Assembly (NCBI GenBank): GCA_002308755.1
Contig: DBVR01000023.1
Coordinates: 305-5,580, forward strand
DNA: 5,276 bases
Origin: Christensenella sp. UBA1259
GTDB taxonomy: Bacteria; Bacillota; Clostridia; Christensenellales; Borkfalkiaceae
Reading direction: 5' to 3'
In this document: positions 1 to 5,276 of the stretch, in pieces
Numbering within the stretch: position 1 is the first letter of the stretch
How the letters are laid out: each line of letters starts with the position of its first letter
The notes under the pieces: model-generated
Databases searched by the model: none
What the model was told of the DNA's origin: nothing
The model's input: only the letters and a program-made list of their open reading frames with translations
Made by a program: the position numbers and the translations under genes

Positions 1-1512
1 AAAAAGGACGCGGAAGCGTATCTCGGCGGCACGGTTACCGACGCCGTTATAACCTGCCCCGCGTACTTTACCGACAGCCAGCGTCAGGCGACCAAGGACG
101 CAGGTAAGATCGCGGGACTCAACGTTCTGCGTATCATCAACGAACCGACTGCCGCCGCGCTTTCTTACGGACTCGATAAGGAAGGCAAAACGCAGAAGGT
201 CATAATTTACGATCTGGGCGGCGGCACGTTCGACGTTTCCATAATGGAAATAGGCGACGGCGTGTTCGAAGTCTTGGCAACCAGCGGCAACAACATGTTG
301 GGCGGCGACGATTTCGATAAGCGCATTATGGACTATCTCGTTTCGGAATTCAAGGCAAAGGAAGGGATAGATCTTTCCGGCGACAAACTCGCCATGCAAA
401 GGTTAAAAGAAGCGGCGGAAAAGGCGAAGATAGAACTTTCCGGTATGGGAAAGACCAACGTAAACCTTCCCTTTATAACCGCCGACGCAACGGGACCCAA
501 ACATTTGGACGTCGATATAACTAAGCAGAAATTCGACGCGCTGACCGCAGACCTCGTGGAAGCCACCGTCGTTCCGCTAAAAAAGGCTATGGCGGACGCG
601 AAACTTTCCTATTCCGATATAGACAAGGTGATTTTGGTCGGCGGTTCGACGAGAATTCCCGCCGTTATCGACGAAGTGAGAAAGATAACGGGCAAAGAAC
701 CCTTTAAGGGCATCAACCCCGACGAGTGCGTGGCGATAGGCGCGGCTATACAGGGCGGCGTTTTATCCGGCGAAGTCAAAGACGTGCTTCTTCTCGACGT
801 AACGCCGTTATCTCTCGGCATTGAAACGCTGGGCGGCGTATGCACCAAACTTATCGAGAGAAACACCACCATCCCCGTAAAGAAATCGCAGGTATTCTCG
901 ACGGCGGCGGACAATCAGACGCAGGTGGATATCCACATTTTGCAGGGCGAAAGAGAATTCGCCAAAGACAACAAGACTTTGGGAAGATTCGAACTCGTAG
1001 GCATCGCGCCCGCGCCCCGCGGCGTTCCGCAGATAGAAGTTACCTTCGATATAGACGCAAACGGCATAGTAAACGTTTCGGCGAAAGATCTGGGCACGGG
1101 CAAGTCGCAGAACATCACGATAACCGCGTCCAGCAACTTATCCGAAGCGGATATCAATAAAGCGGTCAACGAAGCCAAGCAGTACGAAGAAGAAGACAAG
1201 AAGAGAAAAGAAACGGTGGATTCGCACAACAAACTCGACGGTATGATATTCACGGTGGAAAAGACCTTGAAGGATTTAGGCGAAAACCCCGCGCTTACCG
1301 CCGAAGACAAGGCGAAACTCGAAGAAGAGATAAAAGAAGCGAAGGCAGAACTCGAAACCAACGACAAGGAAAAGATGGACGCTGCGTTCAATAAACTTTC
1401 CGAAGCGTCGCAAGGGGTGTTCGCGAAGATATATCAACAGCAATCCCCAAACGGCGGGCAAGATCCTAACGCGGGCGGCGACACCGAATTCCACCAGGGC
1501 GGCGCGCAGTAA
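1..1512 (+). CDS. dnaK: Molecular chaperone DnaK (Hsp70), 5'-truncated by the window edge
   Basis: ATP-driven cytosolic Hsp70 chaperone that binds exposed hydrophobic segments and works with DnaJ and GrpE. The reading frame is open from base 1, so the gene starts upstream. 503 residues are visible, and roughly the first 110 of a typical DnaK of about 610 are missing. In window residue numbers, the nucleotide-binding domain shows the INEPTAAA segment at 46-53, the phosphate-2 motif DLGGGTFD at 71-78 and the adenosine motif LVGGSTRIP at 212-220. The interdomain linker [10 protein letters not shown] is at 262-271. The beta-sandwich substrate domain runs to about 380, followed by a charged helical lid to about 478 and a Gly/Gln/Asn-rich tail. 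The tail ends [10 protein letters not shown] and lacks the acidic EEVDDDKK-type end of many bacterial DnaKs. Residue 19 is Cys in the usual VPAYF motif. The stop is TAA. dnaJ follows after 78 bases that contain a hairpin. The promoter, any CIRCE operator and grpE would be upstream and cannot be seen. Identity is essentially certain. Confidence 0.98.
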   Translation, partial: KKDAEAYLGGTVTDAVITCPAYFTDSQRQATKDAGKIAGLNVLRIINEPTAAALSYGLDKEGKTQKVIIYDLGGGTFDVSIMEIGDGVFEVLATSGNNMLGGDDFDKRIMDYLVSEFKAKEGIDLSGDKLAMQRLKEAAEKAKIELSGMGKTNVNLPFITADATGPKHLDVDITKQKFDALTADLVEATVVPLKKAMADAKLSYSDIDKVILVGGSTRIPAVIDEVRKITGKEPFKGINPDECVAIGAAIQGGVLSGEVKDVLLLDVTPLSLGIETLGGVCTKLIERNTTIPVKKSQVFSTAADNQTQVDIHILQGEREFAKDNKTLGRFELVGIAPAPRGVPQIEVTFDIDANGIVNVSAKDLGTGKSQNITITASSNLSEADINKAVNEAKQYEEEDKKRKETVDSHNKLDGMIFTVEKTLKDLGENPALTAEDKAKLEEEIKEAKAELETNDKEKMDAAFNKLSEASQGVFAKIYQQQSPNGGQDPNAGGDTEFHQGGAQ

Positions 1513-1537
1513 AACTTAAAAAAACCGATAAAAACTT

Positions 1538-1576
1538 CCCGAAACTGAAAGGCGGATTCCGCCTTTCAGTTTCGGG
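1538..1576 (+). promoter_or_regulatory. Perfect 19-bp inverted repeat (hairpin) between dnaK and dnaJ
   Basis: The left arm cccgaaactgaaaggcgga (1538-1556) is exactly complementary to the right arm at 1558-1576, with one base between them. As RNA it would fold into an 18-bp stem, 11 of 18 pairs G-C, with a 3-base loop. No U-run follows on the + strand (gtaaatagg), so it is not a standard intrinsic terminator for the operon. The stretch before it (1511-1534) is A-rich, so only a minus-strand transcript would show a stem followed by T-rich sequence, and no minus-strand gene is present. The stem ends six bases before the dnaJ ribosome binding site. Plausible roles are partial termination, protection of the dnaK mRNA 3' end after processing, or limiting dnaJ translation. 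The structure is directly visible; its function is inferred. Confidence 0.85.
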
Positions 1577-1582
1577 GTAAAT

Positions 1583-1587
1583 AGGGA
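1583..1587 (+). promoter_or_regulatory. Probable dnaJ ribosome binding site
   Basis: AGGGA lies three bases before the dnaJ ATG. This is an imperfect Shine-Dalgarno match with unusually short spacing, and it sits directly downstream of the intergenic hairpin. It is weaker than the AGGAG before the HIT gene, which would fit lower DnaJ output relative to DnaK. Confidence 0.5.
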
Positions 1588-1590
1588 ATT

Positions 1591-2724
1591 ATGGCTAAAA
1601 ATTATTACGAGATACTGGGCGTGGACAAAAAAGCCACGCAGGACGACATAAAAAAAGCGTACAGGAATCTCGTCAAAAAATATCACCCCGACCTTCACCC
1701 CGGCGACGCCGCCGCGGCGGAAAGGTTCAAAGAAATAAACGAAGCCAACGAGATTTTATCCGACGAAAACAAGAGAAAGCAGTACGATTTTCAGCAGGAA
1801 CACCCCAACATGGGCGGGTTCGGCGGTTCGGGCGGCGCAGGTTTTTCGGGATTTTCGGGTTTCGAGGACATTTTCGGCGATATTTTCGGCGGGTTCGGGG
1901 GCGGAAGACGCCGCACGCAGACGAAAGTCAAGGGCGAAGATATCACTCTCGAACTCACCCTTTCCTTTCTCGACGCGGCGAAAGGTTGCGTGAGAGAAAT
2001 TACTTATAACCGCAGCGAACCGTGCAGGGCGTGTAAAGGCACGGGCGCAAAGGGCGGCACGGCGTATAAAACCTGCGAAAAGTGCGGCGGCACGGGGCAA
2101 GTGGAGTACGCGTCGCAGAACGGATTTTTCCGTTCGGTTTCGGTGCGGCCTTGTCCCGATTGCGGCGGCACCGGTAAAAAGATACTCGAAGTATGCCCCG
2201 ACTGTAAGGGCAAAGGTTCGGTCAAAGCGGCAACAAAAGTTACCCTTAATATCCCCGCGGGCGCGGATAACGGCAGTTACCTGAAAAAGAGCGGGTTCGG
2301 GGAAGCGTCTAAAAACGGCGGGGAAGCGGGCGATCTTATAGTCGTTATAAAGGTGGAACCCAGCAGGATTTTCCGCCGCAAGAATTTCGATCTCTACGTT
2401 ACCGTACCCGTTTCGCTGTCTACCGCGGCTTTGGGCGGCAAGGTGAAGATACCGCTTATAGACGAAACCATAGAATACACTATCCCCGAAGGCACGCAAA
2501 GCGGCAAAGTGTTCTTTATAAGGGGCAAAGGAATAAAAACGGCGCGGGGTACGGGCGACCTTTACGTCGAAACGGTGGTGGAAGTGCCGTCTAAACTTAC
2601 CCGCGAGCAAAAACGGCTGTTTCAGGATTTAGACGCCGCTACCGACGTAAAACAGTGCGCCGCCATGAAACGCTATAAAGACGATATGGAAACGATGTAC
2701 GGCAAAGATCCGTACGCAAAGTAG
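1591..2724 (+). CDS. dnaJ: Chaperone protein DnaJ (class A Hsp40)
   Basis: Co-chaperone that delivers unfolded substrates to DnaK and stimulates its ATPase. It is complete at 377 residues, the normal length for the family. The J domain (about 4-67) carries the HPD motif at 32-34, required for DnaK activation. The Gly/Phe-rich linker (about 75-105) holds two DIF motifs at 93-95 and 97-99, a feature linked in this family to autoregulation of the J domain. The zinc-finger domain has all four CxxCxGxG motifs: 145-152, 162-169, 188-195 and 202-209, so two zinc sites should form. The C-terminal substrate-binding and dimerization domains fill about 210-377. The ATG start is set by the family N-terminus (MAKNYYEILGV) and the AGGGA upstream. 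The gene follows dnaK in the classic order, and prmA begins one base after its TAG stop. No missing key residues were seen. Confidence 0.98.
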   Translation: MAKNYYEILGVDKKATQDDIKKAYRNLVKKYHPDLHPGDAAAAERFKEINEANEILSDENKRKQYDFQQEHPNMGGFGGSGGAGFSGFSGFEDIFGDIFGGFGGGRRRTQTKVKGEDITLELTLSFLDAAKGCVREITYNRSEPCRACKGTGAKGGTAYKTCEKCGGTGQVEYASQNGFFRSVSVRPCPDCGGTGKKILEVCPDCKGKGSVKAATKVTLNIPAGADNGSYLKKSGFGEASKNGGEAGDLIVVIKVEPSRIFRRKNFDLYVTVPVSLSTAALGGKVKIPLIDETIEYTIPEGTQSGKVFFIRGKGIKTARGTGDLYVETVVEVPSKLTREQKRLFQDLDAATDVKQCAAMKRYKDDMETMYGKDPYAK

Positions 2725-2725
2725 T

Positions 2726-3664
2726 ATGAAACTTTTTTCGGAAATAACCGTAAAAACCACTCACGAAGGCGCGGAACTCGTCGCCGACATACTGTCTTCC
2801 TATTCTGCGGAAGGCGTTTTCATAGAAGACGCCGAAGACGTTAAGTTTCTGGAAAAGACGGGAAAGACGTGGGACTATATGGAAGACGCCGTTATACTAA
2901 ACGACGCCGCGGTTACCGTAAAGGGTTACGCCGAAAAAGAACGGGAAAAAGCCGTGTTAGAAGACCTTTCCGAAAGGCTGAAAACGTTGAAAGAAAACTG
3001 TCCTTTCGATTTGGGAAGTCTTAAAGTTACCGTTTCCGACACCGACGGCGACTTATGGAAAGAGAAGTGGAAGGAAAACTTTAAGCCCATACGTTTCGGT
3101 AAAATAACCGTCGTGCCGGCGTGGATGGAGTGTGAACTTTCCGAAAACGAACTACCCGTGTATATAGGTTCCAATATGGCGTTCGGCACGGGCGAGCACG
3201 AAACGACGGGGCTTTGCATAGAAAAACTGCAAAAATACGTTAAGCCGAACAGTACGGTTTTAGACGTGGGCACGGGCAGCGGTATTTTGGGTATAGCCGC
3301 GGCGAAACTCGGCGCGAAGTCGGTGATTATGACCGATATAGACGAGTGCGCCGTTACCGCCGCGAAAGAAAACCTTGAAATAAACGGCGTTAAAAACGCC
3401 GAAGTATACTTAAAAAACCTTCTCGAAGACAATACCGTAAAGGGGGATATAATAGTCGCCAACATAATGGCGGAAGTGCTTATTTCCTTTGCGGAAGGCA
3501 TAAAAAACAACTTAAACGACGGCGCGACGGTGATTTTAAGCGGGATACTCGTTGACAGAAAGGAAAATGTCGTGGCGGCGTATGAAAAACAGGGCTTTAC
3601 CCTTTCCGAAACGGAAGATCGCGGCGAGTGGTCGGTAGTAGTGCTTAAATGGAACAAAAAATGA
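2726..3664 (+). CDS. prmA: Ribosomal protein L11 methyltransferase PrmA
   Basis: SAM-dependent methyltransferase that trimethylates amino groups of ribosomal protein L11 in the cytosol. It has 312 residues, the usual family length. The N-terminal half is the substrate-recognition domain, ending in the PrmA signature MAFGTGEHETT at 151-161 (often GTGTHPTT in other species). The Rossmann methyltransferase domain has SAM motif I, VLDVGTGSGILG, at 178-189, the acidic residues of TDID at 203-206, and the catalytic-site segment VANIMAEVL at 244-252 (NILA-like). The ATG sits one base after the dnaJ stop and has no recognisable Shine-Dalgarno sequence, so translation is probably coupled to dnaJ. The TGA stop overlaps the preferred mtaB start. 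Its position after dnaJ matches the Firmicutes cluster. L11 itself is not encoded here, so the substrate is assigned from the family. Confidence 0.95.
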   Translation: MKLFSEITVKTTHEGAELVADILSSYSAEGVFIEDAEDVKFLEKTGKTWDYMEDAVILNDAAVTVKGYAEKEREKAVLEDLSERLKTLKENCPFDLGSLKVTVSDTDGDLWKEKWKENFKPIRFGKITVVPAWMECELSENELPVYIGSNMAFGTGEHETTGLCIEKLQKYVKPNSTVLDVGTGSGILGIAAAKLGAKSVIMTDIDECAVTAAKENLEINGVKNAEVYLKNLLEDNTVKGDIIVANIMAEVLISFAEGIKNNLNDGATVILSGILVDRKENVVAAYEKQGFTLSETEDRGEWSVVVLKWNKK

Positions 3665-4902
3665 AAGCGGTAGTTTTTACTTTGGGCTGTAAGGTCAACG
3701 AGAGCGAAAGCGAAGCGCTTATCGCGGGGCTTGCCGAAAGGGGTTACGAAGTTTCGGACAAACTCGTTCCCGCGGATATATATATAGTGAACACCTGCGC
3801 CGTTACGAAAGAAGCCGAAAAGAAATCGCGCCAGACGGCGAGTAGGATAAGGCGGCTGAATAAAGACGCCAAGATAATATTTACCGGTTGCGCCGTGCAG
3901 AACGATTGCAAGGCGTTTGCCGAAAAGGGCGAAAACGTGCTGGCAACGGGGGTGTTCGGCAAAGACAGGATACTTTCCATGCTGGACGAAGTCGGGGCGA
4001 ATATCTTTCCCGCAACCAAAGAGTACGAAGAACTGCCCGAAGTAAAAACCCTTAAAACCCGCACCTACATAAAGGTTCAGGACGGTTGCGATAAGTTTTG
4101 TTCTTACTGTCTTATACCGTACTTGCGCGGCAGAAGCAGGGGGCGCGACCCCGAAAAAATTATCGCCGAGATAAACGCCGTGCGCCCGAAAGAAGCGGTG
4201 ATAAACGGGATAGACCTTTCTTCCTATAACTATAAAGGCATAACACTTACGGGACTTATGCAAAGGTTAAAGGGCGCGGACACCCGAATACGGCTCGGTT
4301 CTTTGGAAGCGGGGGTTATCGACGAAGAGTTTTTGTCGGCGTTAAAGGAATTGAAGGATTTCGCACCGCATTTTCACCTTTCCTTGCAGTCGGGAAGCGA
4401 CGAAGTTTTAAAGAAGATGAACCGCCGCTACACGGCGGAAGAGTTTTACGGGAAAGTCCTTATGATAAGGCGGTACTTTAAGGACGCGGGGATAACCACC
4501 GACGTTATCGCGGGTTTTCCGACGGAAACGGAAGAAGACTTTATTAAGACCGTCGAGTTTATAAAAAAGGCGGAGTTTTCCGATATCCACCCCTTTACTT
4601 ACAGTCCGAGAAAGGGAACGGTCGCCTATAAAATGAAAGACCTTCCTTTTGCGGTCAAAAAGGCGCGCACCGACGAACTTTTAAAGGTGAAAGCCGAGTT
4701 AAAGAAAAATTTTGCCGAAAACATGGCGGGGAAGACTTTGACCCTTATCGTCGAAGAGTATAAGGACGGCTATACCGTAGGGTATTCCGAAAACTATTTA
4801 AGGCTGTATATAAAGGGCGAAGAAAAAGCGGAAACGGTAAAAGCAAAGGTAATAAAGCCGTATCTCGACGGCGCACTTGCCGAAAAGATAGGGACGTTTT
4901 AA
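3661..4902 (+). CDS. mtaB: tRNA (N6-L-threonylcarbamoyladenosine(37)-C2)-methylthiotransferase MtaB
   Basis: Radical-SAM enzyme that converts t6A37 to ms2t6A in ANN-decoding tRNAs, notably tRNA-Lys, stabilising codon pairing. With the start at 3661 it has 413 residues. The N-terminal UPF0004 domain supplies three cluster cysteines: C10 (TLGCKVN), C46 (NTCAVT) and C77 (GCAVQ). The radical-SAM motif CDKFCSYC is at 143-150, binding the second 4Fe-4S cluster. Further family segments are GRSRGRDP (157-164), GIDLSSY (183-189) and LSLQSGSDEVLKKMNRRY (240-257). A C-terminal TRAM-like tRNA-binding segment (about 355-413) includes GYSENYLRLYI. The KVN and LSSY motifs favour MtaB over MiaB or RimO. An in-frame ATG at 3649 would add MEQK. 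I prefer 3661 because family proteins begin with MK right before the TLGCKVN strand, ATGA overlaps the prmA stop, and GGA lies seven bases upstream. rsmE, usual between prmA and mtaB, is absent. Confidence 0.93.
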   Translation: MKAVVFTLGCKVNESESEALIAGLAERGYEVSDKLVPADIYIVNTCAVTKEAEKKSRQTASRIRRLNKDAKIIFTGCAVQNDCKAFAEKGENVLATGVFGKDRILSMLDEVGANIFPATKEYEELPEVKTLKTRTYIKVQDGCDKFCSYCLIPYLRGRSRGRDPEKIIAEINAVRPKEAVINGIDLSSYNYKGITLTGLMQRLKGADTRIRLGSLEAGVIDEEFLSALKELKDFAPHFHLSLQSGSDEVLKKMNRRYTAEEFYGKVLMIRRYFKDAGITTDVIAGFPTETEEDFIKTVEFIKKAEFSDIHPFTYSPRKGTVAYKMKDLPFAVKKARTDELLKVKAELKKNFAENMAGKTLTLIVEEYKDGYTVGYSENYLRLYIKGEEKAETVKAKVIKPYLDGALAEKIGTF

Positions 4903-4910
4903 AACAAAAA

Positions 4911-4915
4911 AGGAG
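4911..4915 (+). promoter_or_regulatory. Strong ribosome binding site of the HIT gene
   Basis: AGGAG six bases before the ATG at 4922, inside an A-rich 19-base spacer after mtaB. It is the best Shine-Dalgarno match in the window and fixes the start of the HIT gene. The spacer contains no terminator, so the gene should be co-transcribed with mtaB. Confidence 0.85.
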
Positions 4916-4921
4916 AAAATT

Positions 4922-5263
4922 ATGGACGATTGTATTTTCTGTAAGATAATAAAGGGCGAGATACCGTCTTCGAAAGTTTACGAAGACGACGATATGGTGA
5001 TTTTTAAGGATATCGATCCGAAAGCCAAAAATCATTTTCTGTGCGTTCCGAAAAGCCATTTTAAATTGCTTTCGGAAATGAACGGAAAACAGGCGGAAAT
5101 GCTCTTAAAATGCTTTAAAAAGATCCCCGAACTGAAAGAAGAACTGGGACTAAAAAACGGGTACAGGCTGATAATAAATCAGGGCGACGACGCGGGGCAG
5201 ACGGTTTTTCACCTGCATATACATATCCTGTCGGGACAGAAAATGGGCTGGACGCCCGCTTAA
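4922..5263 (+). CDS. HIT (histidine triad) family protein, Hint/HinT-like
   Basis: Small cytosolic nucleotide-binding protein of the HIT superfamily. Hint-branch members hydrolyse phosphoramidate bonds such as AMP-lysine or aminoacyl-adenylates, though the physiological substrate is often unknown. It is complete at 113 residues, standard for the Hint group. The N-terminus CIFCKIIKGEIPS (4-16) is the usual Hint opening, and its Cys4-Cys7 pair could take part in zinc binding. The catalytic triad HLHIHIL at 97-103 fits H-x-H-x-H-x-x, with His99 or His101 region at the active site by family knowledge. The C-terminus ends GWTPA, close to the typical GWPPG. The start is fixed by the AGGAG upstream. 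In clostridial genomes a HIT gene commonly sits between mtaB and rpsU. The window ends 13 bases past the stop, so the next gene is unseen. No specific gene symbol is given because the substrate is not evident. Confidence 0.93.
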   Translation: MDDCIFCKIIKGEIPSSKVYEDDDMVIFKDIDPKAKNHFLCVPKSHFKLLSEMNGKQAEMLLKCFKKIPELKEELGLKNGYRLIINQGDDAGQTVFHLHIHILSGQKMGWTPA

Positions 5264-5276
5264 AATACGGCTGGCG

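Noticed and set aside
1538..1576. CIRCE operator between dnaK and dnaJ
   Set aside because: The repeat does not match TTAGCACTC-N9-GAGTGCTAA and has a one-base centre instead of nine.
1555..1583. Separate promoter for dnaJ using TAAATA at 1578-1583 as a -10 box
   Set aside because: No -35-like sequence lies at the right distance; that position falls inside the hairpin stem.
1756..2610. 284-residue open frame on the minus strand opposite dnaJ
   Set aside because: It is the Arg/Ala/Phe-rich mirror of the Gly/Phe and zinc-finger coding sequence of dnaJ and matches no family I recognise.
3385..3401. 7-bp hairpin with AAA loop inside prmA
   Set aside because: It lies in the conserved methyltransferase coding region, is short, and has no U-run after it; chance is sufficient.
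2926..4263. 445-residue open frame on the minus strand across prmA and mtaB
   Set aside because: It is antisense to two clearly recognised genes that lie in different frames, its translation is compositionally biased with no recognisable motif, and no ribosome binding site stands out. The codon bias of the + strand genes leaves few antisense stops.
4422..4438. CCGCCG/CGGCGG hairpin inside mtaB
   Set aside because: It encodes the conserved NRRYTAE region and is explained by GC-rich codon choice for Arg, Thr and Ala.
5264..5276. Start of a terminator or of the next gene after the HIT gene
   Set aside because: Only 13 bases remain, too few to support either call.

Overview
The window carries five genes, all on the + strand and tightly packed: the 3' part of dnaK, then dnaJ, prmA, mtaB and a HIT-family gene. 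This is the downstream half of the heat-shock/translation cluster known from Firmicutes (hrcA-grpE-dnaK-dnaJ-prmA-[rsmE]-mtaB-HIT-rpsU). Gene order, the compact spacing and a strong AGGAG ribosome binding site before the last gene point to a Clostridia-like member of the Firmicutes (Bacillota). The mix of GC-rich codons (GCG, GGC, GAC) with frequent ATA, AAA and TTA recalls uncultured gut clostridia, but that finer placement is a guess. No mobile elements, CRISPR, tRNA/rRNA or signs of horizontal transfer were seen.

Layout: bases 1-1512 encode the C-terminal 503 residues of DnaK; its start lies before the window. Bases 1513-1590 are the only sizeable intergenic gap and hold a perfect 19-bp inverted repeat just upstream of the dnaJ ribosome binding site. 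dnaJ (1591-2724) encodes a complete class A J-protein with all four zinc-binding motifs. prmA (2726-3664) starts one base after the dnaJ stop. mtaB most likely starts at 3661 in an ATGA overlap with the prmA stop. The HIT gene (4922-5263) follows after 19 bases. The last 13 bases are uninformative.

How they fit together: DnaK and DnaJ form the Hsp70 folding machine, with GrpE expected upstream of the window. PrmA methylates ribosomal protein L11, MtaB adds the methylthio group to t6A37 of tRNA, and the HIT protein is a probable nucleotide hydrolase. The spacing suggests dnaJ-prmA-mtaB-HIT form one transcription unit with translational coupling, continuous with dnaK except for the intergenic hairpin, which may set the dnaK:dnaJ ratio.

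I did not find a new biological system here. The points most worth a second look are the strong but U-tract-less hairpin between dnaK and dnaJ, and the absence of rsmE between prmA and mtaB.
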